Below are positions 32,391 to 41,530 of a stretch of 46,369 nt of DNA, in pieces (position 1 is the stretch's first letter; every line of letters starts with the position of its first letter). Position numbers and translations under genes: made by a program. The stretch is from Eggerthellaceae bacterium (GTDB taxonomy: Bacteria > Actinomycetota > Coriobacteriia > Coriobacteriales > Eggerthellaceae). Under the pieces are notes generated by a model. The model searched no databases. It was not told the DNA's origin and worked only from the letters and a program-made list of their open reading frames with translations. The DNA lies in the NCBI GenBank assembly GCA_030524475.1, contig JAUNGO010000012.1, forward strand, positions 1 through 46,369, in the 5' to 3' direction.

Positions 32391-34188
32391 CTACGCAGGC
32401 GTGTCCTCGCTTGATTCCCCGCGCGCCTCTTCCACCAGGTCGAGCAGCTCTTGCGACGAGTGGACGTCGAGCTTGCGGTATATGTTGGCAATGTGCGTCT
32501 TTGCGGTGTGCGTGGAAATGACCAGCTCCTGCTGGATGTACTCGGCGTTGCGCCCCTTCGCCACCATGAAGAAAATCTCCGTTTCGCGCGGCGACAGCTG
32601 ATACTGGCGCGCGATGCCGTTGCACGCCCGCCGCCACGGAGACTCCCAGTCGTCGGGCACGGCGCCTCCGGCAACGCTCCCACCGGCTCCGGCACCCGCA
32701 ACCAAAGCACCGTCCACCGGAGGCACGCTCAGCGCGGGCAGCGTCAAGTGCGTGCACCCGATGCAGGTAGGCATCTCGACGGCAGGGTTGGAGTTGTAAA
32801 ACGGGATAAGCACCGTGGTCACGAGCACAACGATCGACGCGCCGCACACAAGCGAAAGCGCCGTCGGCAGGGCGGCGGCGGGAACCGTCGAAATAAGCGC
32901 GTGGCTTATCAGCAAACCGCCGGTCAATCCCAAATACACAATGGGCCGCGAGTGGTCGGTGACGGGCTGCTCTCGGCCTTCTTCGGCTTCTTCGCCGTTC
33001 TCAGCGCGGCGGCTCGTTATCTCGTACACCAACACGCCGAAGTCGAACAGGTTAAAGCCCGCAAGCAGGGCAATCTGCGACACCACGAAAAGCCCGCCGA
33101 CCGCCGTGCCGGCGCCCATGCAGCAGTTGGCCACAACCGCCCCCGGCACGAACAGAATAAGAGATGCTCGGTGAATGAGGTCGATCCTTTGAAGCGATCC
33201 GAACGCGCGCGGCACGCAGGCGATCACAACGCCCGCAAGCGCGATGCCCAAAAGCGCAATCGTGTTGTTCGCCATGAGAAGCGACGCGTTCGCCACGGCG
33301 AAAGCACCCTGCATGCAGCCGAAAACCAACGCATAGACGGCGACGAAGATCGTCATCTGCCGATTGCAGCGCGTTACCAGCCGACGGCGGCTGTCCTCAA
33401 CAGACTGGGCACGCTCGCAGCCCTCTTTGCAATGAACGCCCCCCCCCCCGGACGGTTTTTTGCGCATCAAGATCATGCGCGCCCTTGCCCGAAGCTTCAA
33501 CGTCGCAATCCGAGGCCGCCGACGCCTTCGCCAGCTTCTCCGCTTTCCCCGCCTTCGACGACTTCGCGGACTTCGCCAAACCGGCAAGGCGCTTCTCGCG
33601 CGCCAGCACCAAGCTCGACACAAACGGGGCAATGGCCGTTGCCACAGGCCCGACCGGCCACTGGAAACAGCAGATCAGAAAGGCCAACAGGGCGCCCGCC
33701 ACCATGTCGATGGCGAAGGGGTTCGAGAAACGCTCGCCGCGCTTCTCCACGAAGCAATGCAGCCACAGGTACATGAGAAGCCCCTCGGAGAACCCCAAGA
33801 GAGCCACAACCGCAAGTTGAATCTGCTCGGAAAGCTGCGCGCTCACCACCGATGAATACACCGCGGAAACAACCAGGGCAAGCAAGCCGGCCAAGTAGAC
33901 GGTCATCACCGAAGCCGAGCGCGCCGTGCCCCGCTTGCTGCGGAACCGCGCGAACAGCCAGATGCCGCCGAAGGTGACGGCAAGCGACAAGTACAGCACC
34001 AGCTGCCGCATATACAGGTAGCCGAACACGTCGCCGCTCGCCAAGTCGCCGAACACCGACGAGAACAGGACAAGATAGTGCCACGCCAACATAAGAACGA
34101 ACCCTGCGTCAAGCAAAAGGTCGGCAACGCTCAATGCGCCGAACGCTACGCGCTCTTCGCCTACTGCGTCGTTACCGATTGTTGCCAT
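32391..34188 (-). CDS. LuxR-type membrane regulator split by an 11-G frameshift (possible phase-OFF state)
   Basis: The start is the ATG at 34188 (MATIGNDAV), with GAGGGGGAG just upstream. The first part has about six membrane helices, then a basic linker, and reaches an 11-G run at 33439-33449. In the present frame it stops soon after, at 33397. In another frame, a second set of about six helices and a LuxR-type HTH (YQLSPRETEIFFMVAKGRN, THTAKTHIANIYRKL) continue to 32391. With 10 G (or 13) the two frames join and give one 598-residue protein with the architecture of the intact regulator at 36586. Either slippage turns the gene on and off, or this is a pseudogene or a sequencing error in the run. 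Confidence 0.8.
33439..33449. repeat. 11-base G run inside the LuxR gene
   Basis: Eleven consecutive G on the coding strand, in the cytoplasmic linker between the two membrane halves. Ten or thirteen would restore one frame. No other part of the two LuxR genes has such a run. Confidence 0.9.
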
Positions 34189-34356
34189 ATTCTCCCCCTC
34201 ATCACGCTGATCGAGCGCCGGCCGAGCCCCTTTTAACACCTCAAGGGGTATATAGCCGTTAGTAGTATTTGAACTATTTTAGTACCAAACACAGTAAAGC
34301 GCACAAAAGTCTTGATGGTATTTGTTCTTGAAAGCATTTCTGAGAGAGGGGATACC

Positions 34357-35214
34357 ATGAACGGGGAAACCAAAGCGCTCGAGCTTGACCCGAAGGACTT
34401 CAAGCTCAACGACTACGACAACCTGCGCATCACCATGCCGCAGAAGCCCGCCTTGAGCGAAGAAGACGTCGACGCGCAGCTCTTCGAATACGTGCTCAGC
34501 ACGAACGGAGCTATAAAGTCAGTAAGCGAACTCGACGACGAGTGGGTAAGGCGCAACTTCGAGGGGCTCGAAACGCTCGACGACGTTCGCCAGGCCATCA
34601 AGGACGACTTCGACCGCGAGACGGAAATCGAATACAGCGACATCAAGTTCCACGCGTGCAGCGACGCGCTCGTCGAGCGTCTGGAAGGCGAGATCAACGA
34701 AGATGTGCTTGAGTCGAACGTCGAGGCGATGCGCCGCGCGAACGAGCAGCGCCTCGAGGCGATGAACATCTCGATGAACCAGTTCCTGCGGGAGGAGTCG
34801 CTCACCCCCGAGCAGTACGACCAGAAGCTGCGCGACGAAACCACCCACCAGCTTCGCCTGAACATGGCGCTCGACCTTCTGGCCGACGTCTTGGGTATGC
34901 AGGTGGGCAACCACGAGATCACGGAGTACCTCCAAACCAGCAACCCTCAGGCGTTTCTCGAGGAAATCCGCGAGAAGGGCATGGTTGAGCAGGCGCGCCG
35001 GGCGGCGGTTCGCGTGAAGACCATGCGCCGCGCCGTCGACACCGCCATCGTGAACGGCGCCGTCGAAACGCCGGAAAGCCGCGTGAAGGAGAAGATCGCC
35101 CGCCAGGCCAGCATGCAGCCCGACGAGGACATCGAGGTTCCCGACTTCGACCACCTTCCCTTGCCGGAAATCCACGACGACAACCCGTCTTGCTTGAACG
35201 TCTCAGACAACTAG
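34357..35214 (+). CDS. Trigger-factor C-domain-like chaperone
   Basis: A 285-residue protein starting with ATG at 34357 (GAGAGGGG 5 nt upstream). Residues about 30-235 resemble the helical substrate-binding C-domain of trigger factor or SurA (LETLDDVRQAIKDDFDRETEIEYSD, VERLEGEINEDVLESNVE, LTPEQYDQKLRDET). It lacks both the ribosome-binding N-domain and the FKBP-like domain. The acidic C-terminus (about 250-285) has no recognisable fold. It is followed after 24 nt by a longer trigger-factor-like gene, so the two likely form an operon and may work together on folding clients. It is divergent from the LuxR gene. Confidence 0.7.
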   Translation: MNGETKALELDPKDFKLNDYDNLRITMPQKPALSEEDVDAQLFEYVLSTNGAIKSVSELDDEWVRRNFEGLETLDDVRQAIKDDFDRETEIEYSDIKFHACSDALVERLEGEINEDVLESNVEAMRRANEQRLEAMNISMNQFLREESLTPEQYDQKLRDETTHQLRLNMALDLLADVLGMQVGNHEITEYLQTSNPQAFLEEIREKGMVEQARRAAVRVKTMRRAVDTAIVNGAVETPESRVKEKIARQASMQPDEDIEVPDFDHLPLPEIHDDNPSCLNVSDN

Positions 35215-35238
35215 CCAACGCTTGGAGGGGGATCCAAC

Positions 35239-36567
35239 ATGAAAGTAGAGAAGATTCGCGAGAAGGACGGGAAACTCGAGCTGCTCGTTGAGCTTTCCGT
35301 GGCCGAGGCGGCAAACGAGCTCCAGCGCGCCGCCGCGATCGAGATAGGCCGCAAGGGCTTCGACTACAACCAGCAAACCAGTGAGAAGTCGCCCGCCGAC
35401 TTCCTTCGCGAGCAGCTCGGCGCCATAGAGGCGGCCTTCCTGCTCGACGAGGGGGTTATGCGTCACCGCGCCACGTTCGCGCTGACCGCGGCGATGGTCG
35501 ACACCATCGGCACGCCCGTTTTCCGCTGCTCCGAGCACATCGAGGAGGGCAAGCCCTTCAAGTACCAGCTCGTCTGCGTGCCTGTGCCCGACTTCGAGCT
35601 CAGCGACTACGGCCCCGTGAGCATCACGGTTCCCTCGTCGACCGTCAAAGACGAGGAGATCGAGGCGGAGCTTCACCGCATGGCGCAAGCCGCGGCAACC
35701 ACCGCAACCGACACGAGCCACGACGTGGTGCTCAAAGGCGACAAGGTGGAGCTCGCGCTTGAGACCACGCAGGACGGGAAGAAGATTCGCCCCCTGTGCG
35801 CCCCGAGCCGCGAGTACGCCACGGGAACGCTCACCATGCCCGACGACTTCGACGACGCCATCATCGGCATGAAGGTGGGCGAGACCAAAACCTTCACGTT
35901 CTGGGGCCCCGAAATGGAGCTCGACGCCGACGGCAAGCCCATCATGAAGGAGTACGAGACGACGGCTACGGTGAAGCGCATCTTGAGCGCCGTTGCGCCC
36001 GAGCTCGACGACAATTGGGCGAAAACGGTGAAGCCGGGCATCGAGACGCTCGCCGACCTGCGCAAAGAAGTCGAGAAGCGCCTTGCCGCCCAGCACGAGA
36101 CCGAGTTTGAGCGCACAGCGGAAATGTTCGCCGGCAACGAACTGGCCAAGCGCCTGGAGGGCGAGATCACCGACCTGGTGTACGGCGTGGCCGTCAAGGA
36201 GGCGCGCGAGAACCTCGAGCGCCAACTGAAGAAGAACAACCTCACCATGGACGCCTACCTGCAGCAGGAGAACATGACGCAGGAGCAGCTGAACAACGCC
36301 CTGATGATCCAGGTGCGTACCCAGCTGACGAGGCAGTTTGCCCTGAACGCCTATGCGAAGCACCACGGGCTCGTGGCGACCGACCACGACCTCGACCTGT
36401 TCTTCGAGAGCATCGCGCCGGGCAAGGCGAACCTGGCCCACCAAGACTTCGACCGCGACGGACGCATATACGCCGCCCGCTGCGCGGCGCTGCGTTTGAA
36501 GGCGGCCCGCATGGCGGTGAAGGAAGCCCAGATCACGCGCCTTGGCGAATCTCAGCAAGCTGAATAA
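35239..36567 (+). CDS. tig: Trigger factor-like peptidyl-prolyl isomerase/chaperone
   Basis: A 442-residue protein, ATG at 35239 with GGAGGGGG 7 nt upstream. It has the trigger factor order: an N-domain (about 1-115), an FKBP-type isomerase domain (about 150-260; LKGDKVELALE, DFDDAIIGMKVGETKTFTF) and a helical C-domain (about 275-440; ETLADLRKEVEKRLAAQHETEFE). The ribosome-contact signature near residue 45 (usually FRxGKxP) reads GRKGFDYNQQTSEKSP and looks lost, so ribosome binding is uncertain. A canonical tig may exist elsewhere. It is cotranscribed with the C-domain-like gene before it. Confidence 0.75.
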   Translation: MKVEKIREKDGKLELLVELSVAEAANELQRAAAIEIGRKGFDYNQQTSEKSPADFLREQLGAIEAAFLLDEGVMRHRATFALTAAMVDTIGTPVFRCSEHIEEGKPFKYQLVCVPVPDFELSDYGPVSITVPSSTVKDEEIEAELHRMAQAAATTATDTSHDVVLKGDKVELALETTQDGKKIRPLCAPSREYATGTLTMPDDFDDAIIGMKVGETKTFTFWGPEMELDADGKPIMKEYETTATVKRILSAVAPELDDNWAKTVKPGIETLADLRKEVEKRLAAQHETEFERTAEMFAGNELAKRLEGEITDLVYGVAVKEARENLERQLKKNNLTMDAYLQQENMTQEQLNNALMIQVRTQLTRQFALNAYAKHHGLVATDHDLDLFFESIAPGKANLAHQDFDRDGRIYAARCAALRLKAARMAVKEAQITRLGESQQAE

Positions 36568-36585
36568 AGCGGCGCGTCGCAACGT

Positions 36586-38667
36586 ATGATGCAAGCGCCG
36601 CCAACATCAGCGCCCCATCGCGTCGTGCCGAGCGCCGAGAGCGCGGGCGCGGGCACCGCCGCGAACGTGAGAAGCTTCGACAACCTGCGGGTTACCAGCT
36701 TCTCGTTCGCGGCGGCATGGCATCTGCTTGCCTTGTTCGCCGTCGTCCCCCAAAGCTCGACCATCGGCGTGCAGGGAGAGCCGCTTTCCTTGCGGCTTTC
36801 TTTGTACGCCTCCTCGGCGCTGATGTTCCTTTTGCTGGGAATACTGCTCAAGGCGCGCCCCACCCGCCATACCGCCGAAAGCGCCCTTACGCGGGCAGCG
36901 TTTGCGCCGAGCGCCTTCGCGTGCCTCGCCAGCGCGCTTGCGCTTATGTCGGCGTCTATGGGCCCGTCGCTTCAAGCCGCTTGCTTCTGCGTTCTCGGCG
37001 TTGCCGACGCCCTGTTCGTGACGTCTGCGCTGACCTTCCTCAGCACAAAAAGCACTTTCACCGAGCATTCTCGCAACATGACGATGAACGCCGTGCTTGG
37101 CGCTTTGATGGCGTTTTTCGTCATGTTTATCGTCGAGCCGCTTTCGTGGATTCTCCTTTGCCTGCTCCCGCTGGGGACGTACGCCATAAGCCGCATCGAG
37201 CAGCGCGGCGGCGAGAAGCAACGCGCGGTCGAGGCGGCAGAGATCGCGGAGACGGCAGGCGCGGCGAGTCGGGCGGCGGACGCGGCAGGGACAGCGAGTC
37301 GGGCGGCGGACGCGGCAGGCGCAGCGAGTCGGGCGGCCCAAACGGAAGAAGCTGCGGAAGACGCGAAACGCACAGAGGGCAAGCTGCACGGCGTCGCCTT
37401 CCACGCGCTCGTCTCGGGCTTGGCGTTCGGCCTGTGCCAAGGGGCGCTTGGCTTTAACGCCTTCGCGTCCGAAGGCTTGTCGTTTGCCGTCAGTTGCAGC
37501 TGGATACCCGTTGCCGGGCTTTTGGCCGCTTGGACGCTCTACCTTATATCCGAAGACCAGCTCAGAAGGCAGGGGTCGTCTGCCGTCGTGAGGCTGGGAA
37601 CGTCGTTCATGCTTGCTGGCGTGTTCCTGGCCGTTTTCTCGCTGGCAGACGCCTCGTCGCTTCGCCCCGAGAGCGTCGAGGCCCTTGACATCGCGTCGGA
37701 GGCGCTTGCGCTCGCCGGCTGCTGCACGTTCGGGCTGGGCCTTCCCGCCATGCTGCTTCTCAGCAACGCCACGCGAGGCCGCGTCGCCTGCTTTTTCGGC
37801 ATAAGCCACTTCTTCTGCTTCGGGGGCTTGGCGCTCGGCGTCCTCGGCGGATACCTTTTGACGGCGAACGACCCTGCAGGCGTCGAAAGCGCCGCGCTTT
37901 CCGTTGTTGGGGCCGCAGGCCTGCTCGCGTGCCTTGCGTCCATGCCGCTTTTCGACCGTCTTCTTCCCCACTTAGACGTGCAGGAGCCGAAGGTCGTCGA
38001 GCAGGCGGCCGAGGCCGAGGCCGAGGTTGAGCCTAAGGTTGAGCCCGCAGCCGCAACTGCGGCTGCGGCTACGACGACGCAAGCAAGCGCGAAAGAGGAC
38101 GAAAGCGCGAGCGAAAGCACCAACAAACACACAGGTGAGCACGGGGACGTAGCGCTGTTCACCGGTTTAGTGAGCACAGGGACGCCCCCGTGCTCACCCA
38201 GCAGCAGCACCTCTTTCCCAACGGAGCCCAGCGCCATCAGCGACATCGCCTCCCCAACGGAGCCCAGCGCCACCGCCGACGATACCAGCGACGCCAACCC
38301 CTCCCCAGCAGAACCGCCTCGCAACGTCGTCTCGCCGACCGAGGCCATCGCGCGCGACTTCAACCTGTCGAGGCGCGAACATCAGGTGCTGTGCTACCTG
38401 TCGCACGGGCGCAACGCCGCCTTCATACAGCAGGAGCTCGATATTTCCATCTACACGGTGAAAACGCACATCGCGAACATCTACGGGAAGATCGGGGCGC
38501 ACTCGATACAAGACGTCATCGACCTCGTCGAGGCGTACGGCGACTCCCCCGAAGCGCCCAATGCGCGCAAGGCGGCAGTAGCGGCCGACGCCAGCGCATC
38601 GCGGAAAGAGAAAACCTCGCCGAAAGGCTCGCTAAAACAGGAAAAAGCGCGGCACGACGTCGCGTAA
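36586..38667 (+). CDS. LuxR-type membrane regulator, intact
   Basis: A 693-residue protein; tandem ATGs at 36586 and 36589, with no strong ribosome-binding site. Two blocks of about six membrane helices (about 35-205 and 265-460) flank a cytoplasmic linker. A variable low-complexity region (about 465-585) leads to a LuxR-type HTH at about 592-649 (FNLSRREHQVLCYLSHGRN, YTVKTHIANIYGKI). Such membrane LuxR proteins are typical of Eggerthellaceae and are thought to sense small molecules; the signal is unknown here. The linker holds a 30-bp tandem repeat. It resembles the split LuxR gene at 32391-34188. It lies between the tig-like gene and htpG, 19 nt after the former. Confidence 0.85.
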   Translation: MMQAPPTSAPHRVVPSAESAGAGTAANVRSFDNLRVTSFSFAAAWHLLALFAVVPQSSTIGVQGEPLSLRLSLYASSALMFLLLGILLKARPTRHTAESALTRAAFAPSAFACLASALALMSASMGPSLQAACFCVLGVADALFVTSALTFLSTKSTFTEHSRNMTMNAVLGALMAFFVMFIVEPLSWILLCLLPLGTYAISRIEQRGGEKQRAVEAAEIAETAGAASRAADAAGTASRAADAAGAASRAAQTEEAAEDAKRTEGKLHGVAFHALVSGLAFGLCQGALGFNAFASEGLSFAVSCSWIPVAGLLAAWTLYLISEDQLRRQGSSAVVRLGTSFMLAGVFLAVFSLADASSLRPESVEALDIASEALALAGCCTFGLGLPAMLLLSNATRGRVACFFGISHFFCFGGLALGVLGGYLLTANDPAGVESAALSVVGAAGLLACLASMPLFDRLLPHLDVQEPKVVEQAAEAEAEVEPKVEPAAATAAAATTTQASAKEDESASESTNKHTGEHGDVALFTGLVSTGTPPCSPSSSTSFPTEPSAISDIASPTEPSATADDTSDANPSPAEPPRNVVSPTEAIARDFNLSRREHQVLCYLSHGRNAAFIQQELDISIYTVKTHIANIYGKIGAHSIQDVIDLVEAYGDSPEAPNARKAAVAADASASRKEKTSPKGSLKQEKARHDVA
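37261..37340 (+). repeat. 30-bp tandem repeat coding for SRAADAAG(T/A)A
   Basis: Two full units (37261-37290, 37291-37320) and a partial third (37321-37340) differ at only a few bases. Because 30 is a multiple of 3, unit changes would lengthen or shorten the linker without frameshift. Confidence 0.75.
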
Positions 38668-38686
38668 CCCCAGAGAAGGACACCTT

Positions 38687-40612
38687 ATGAAAGAGTTCAA
38701 AACAGAAAGCAAGAAGATCCTCGATCTCGTTATCAACTCGATCTATTCGACGAAAGAGGTGTTTCTCCGCGAGCTTATCTCGAACGCGTCGGACTCGCTC
38801 GACAAGGTTGCGTTGAAGCGTGCCGAAGAGAGCGCGACGAGCGCAGGCGGCGCGGGCAACACCGCAGACAGCCCCGAGGAACTGTTCATCGAGCTGAGCT
38901 TCGACTACGACGCGCGAACCATCACGGTGAGCGACAACGGCATCGGCATGACCGCCGAGCAGCTTGAAACCGACCTCGGCACCATCGCCCATTCCTCGAG
39001 CCTTGAGGTAAAAAGCGCCGAAGAGGTCAAGGAGAACGAGGAAACCGACATCATCGGGCAGTTCGGCGTGGGCTTCTACTCCAGCTTCATGGTGGCAGAC
39101 AACGTCACGGTCACGTCGCGTGCGTACGGCAGCGACGAGGCGAACCAGTGGTATTCCGACGGCATAGAGGGCTTCACCATTGAACCCGCCGCGCGCGAAA
39201 ACCACGGCACCGACGTGGTGCTGCACCTGCGCAGCAACGACGCCGCCACCGACTACACCAAGTTCTTGAGCTACCCCGCCCTCGAAGAGCTGGTGAAGCG
39301 CTACAGCGACTACATTCGCTATCCCATCTACCTGGAAACCACGGGTCGGCGCGAGGTTCCGCGTCCTGCGGGGGCAAGGCGCTGGGAGCCCACGTTCGAG
39401 GAGTACACCGAGCGGCGCGTGCTGAACTCGATGGTGCCCATCTGGACGAAGCCGCGCGCCGAAGTTACCCAACAGGAGTACAACTCGTTCTACATGAACG
39501 AGTTCCAAGACCCCCATCCGCCGCTGCGCACCATCACCATGCACGCGCGGGGGTCGCACAGCTGCGACGTGCTGCTGTACATCCCCTCCGAGCCGTCGGG
39601 CGACTTCTACAGCCGCGACTACAAGAAGGGCCTGAAGCTGTACAGCTCGGGCGTGCTGATCGACGAGCAAAGCTCCGCGCTCATCCCGGAATACTTCGGC
39701 TTCGTGCGCGGCGTGGTGGACAGCCCCGACCTGTCGCTGAACCTGTCGCGCGAGGGCGCGCAGGACGACCCCTTCCTGCTCGACATAGCCAAGCAGATCG
39801 ACAAGCGTCTGCAACACGAGCTCGACGTCATGCGCGACGAGGAACGCGACACCTACGTGGAGTTCTACTCCAACTTCGGCCGCACGTTCAAGTTCGCCAT
39901 CTACGCCACGTTCGGCGCGCTCAACGAGCAGCTTGAGAATTACCTCATGTTCTTCACTGCGCTTAAAGACGAGCCGGTCACCCTGAAGGAATACCGCGAG
40001 GCCATGCCCGCCAACCAGCCGTGCCTGCTGTTCGCGTCGGGCAACGAGGCCGACAAGCTGGAGGCTTCGCCTTCGGTGAAGGCCGTCACCGACAAGGGCT
40101 TCGACGTTTTGCTGTGCAGCGAAAGCGTCGACGAGTTCTCGCTGATGACGCTGCGCGAGTACGCCGGCCTTCCCATCAAAAACGTCGCCTCGGACGACCT
40201 CGTTCTCGACGACGCGGACGACCTTGCCATGATGGAGCGCGTCGACGCCGAGAACGCCGAGCTTTTCAGCTTCATGCGCGATCTTTTGCCCTCCGACGTG
40301 GTTCAGGTGCGCTCAACGACGCGCCTGTCCTCCGTGCCCGCATGCATCACCGCGAAAGGGCCCGTCAGCCTCGGCATGGAGAAATACTTCACCTCGACCG
40401 GCGAGGAGTCGGGGCGGCCGCAGGTTCGCCATGCGCTTGAGGTCAACCCGACCCACCACGTCTTCGAGACGCTCAAGCAGGCGTTTGCCGACGGGGACCG
40501 CGACAAGGTGACGCGCTACGCGCACGTGCTCTACGGCCAGGCCATGCTCGCCGAGGGGCTGGAAATCAAGAACATGAAGGCATATTCGCAGGCCGTCTAC
40601 TCGCTGATGTAG
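38687..40612 (+). CDS. htpG: Hsp90-family chaperone HtpG
   Basis: A 641-residue protein, ATG at 38687 with AGAAGGA about 6 nt upstream. The N-terminal GHKL ATPase has LRELISNASDSLDK (about 24-37), the ATP-lid residues DNGIGM (about 84-89) and GQFGVGFYS (about 125-133). Middle (about 235-500; FYMNEFQDPHPPLRTI, LNLSREGAQDD) and C-terminal dimerisation domains follow, and the length is normal for HtpG. It is an ATP-dependent cytosolic folding chaperone. It lies 19 nt after the LuxR gene and follows trigger-factor-like genes, so the cluster has a protein-folding theme. Confidence 0.95.
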   Translation: MKEFKTESKKILDLVINSIYSTKEVFLRELISNASDSLDKVALKRAEESATSAGGAGNTADSPEELFIELSFDYDARTITVSDNGIGMTAEQLETDLGTIAHSSSLEVKSAEEVKENEETDIIGQFGVGFYSSFMVADNVTVTSRAYGSDEANQWYSDGIEGFTIEPAARENHGTDVVLHLRSNDAATDYTKFLSYPALEELVKRYSDYIRYPIYLETTGRREVPRPAGARRWEPTFEEYTERRVLNSMVPIWTKPRAEVTQQEYNSFYMNEFQDPHPPLRTITMHARGSHSCDVLLYIPSEPSGDFYSRDYKKGLKLYSSGVLIDEQSSALIPEYFGFVRGVVDSPDLSLNLSREGAQDDPFLLDIAKQIDKRLQHELDVMRDEERDTYVEFYSNFGRTFKFAIYATFGALNEQLENYLMFFTALKDEPVTLKEYREAMPANQPCLLFASGNEADKLEASPSVKAVTDKGFDVLLCSESVDEFSLMTLREYAGLPIKNVASDDLVLDDADDLAMMERVDAENAELFSFMRDLLPSDVVQVRSTTRLSSVPACITAKGPVSLGMEKYFTSTGEESGRPQVRHALEVNPTHHVFETLKQAFADGDRDKVTRYAHVLYGQAMLAEGLEIKNMKAYSQAVYSLM

Positions 40613-40653
40613 ACGACTGTTGAACGCCGGAAGTACAGAAGAGAGGAACGAGA

Positions 40654-41529
40654 ATGCAACATAGCACCATAGGCAACCTGGAAGTTTCGCGATTCGGCAT
40701 GGGCACCAAGCGCCTGCCGCGCACCGACGTCACGCGCGTGGAGCGGCTTGACACCGACATTGCGCACGATATGCTTCAAGAGGCCCTCACCTGCGGAGTG
40801 AATCTGTTCGACACCGGGTATTCGCACCTCAAGGGGCAGTCGGAGTCGTTCCTGGGAGAAGAGCTCGCCCAGGCAGAGACGCGCACCTTCGTGCAGACGA
40901 GCTTTTTCGAGCTGGTCGACCCGCGCTTCGAGTACGTGTTCCAGAAGCAGCAGAAAAAGCTCGACCGCACCTGCATCGACCTGTACACCATAGAAGGCAC
41001 GTGTGACCTCACCCGTATGCGCGACATCGACTCGGGTGCCGCCGACTTTCTGTTCGGCCGCAAGGAAGCCGGGGAGATTTCGCTTCTGGGCTTCTCTTCC
41101 GAGCTCAACGCGCAAAACCTGAAGGAGCACCTGAAGCTTTACCCGTGGGACTTCGTGCGTATGCGCGTGAACCTCTTCGACTGGTTCGAGAAGGGCGGGC
41201 GCGAGCAGTACGAGGTTGTGAGCGAGGCGGGGCTGCCCATCGTCGCGCACGCGTCTTTGGGCATGGGCCCGCGCGACCATTTGCGCCCCGAGGCCCTCGC
41301 CGTTTTGAAAGAGGCCGACGTCCAGCGCTCGGAGATCGAGTGGGCGCTGCGCTTCGTCAAGTCGCTCGAGAACGTGCGCGCCGTCACGTGCAACGTGTAC
41401 TCCGCCGCCCAGCTGCGCGAGGACTGCGCCGTGTTCGACGACGACGAAACGCTGAGCGATCAGGAGTTCGAGCTGCTTGAGCGTGCTGCGGCGGCACAGA
41501 AAACGACGCCGCGCGGGAAGCGGCTCTAG
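40654..41529 (+). CDS. Aldo/keto reductase-like protein lacking usual catalytic residues
   Basis: A 291-residue protein, ATG at 40654 with AGAGAGGAA about 5 nt upstream. The fold is that of aldo/keto reductases: GMGTKRLP near the start, NLFDTGYSHLKGQSE (the Asp and Tyr positions), DLYTIEG, GEISLLGFSS and NVYSA. However the normal catalytic Lys segment (IATK) reads FVQTSF and the usual His (DLYLIH) is replaced by DLYTIEG. It may be a catalytically altered member or have another role. It abuts the methyltransferase fusion gene (one base between stop and next start), so they are likely cotranscribed. Confidence 0.75.
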   Translation: MQHSTIGNLEVSRFGMGTKRLPRTDVTRVERLDTDIAHDMLQEALTCGVNLFDTGYSHLKGQSESFLGEELAQAETRTFVQTSFFELVDPRFEYVFQKQQKKLDRTCIDLYTIEGTCDLTRMRDIDSGAADFLFGRKEAGEISLLGFSSELNAQNLKEHLKLYPWDFVRMRVNLFDWFEKGGREQYEVVSEAGLPIVAHASLGMGPRDHLRPEALAVLKEADVQRSEIEWALRFVKSLENVRAVTCNVYSAAQLREDCAVFDDDETLSDQEFELLERAAAAQKTTPRGKRL

Positions 41530-41530
41530 C

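Noticed and set aside
32391..33632. A separate 413-residue LuxR gene starting at 33632
   Set aside because: Its first 60 or so residues are the out-of-frame reading of the upstream gene's linker, without membrane or domain features. The C-terminal half is better explained as the frameshifted continuation of the gene starting at 34188.
35203..36594. Minus-strand frame of 463 codons opposite the trigger-factor-like gene
   Set aside because: Shadow frame of a high-GC gene; composition unlike a real protein.
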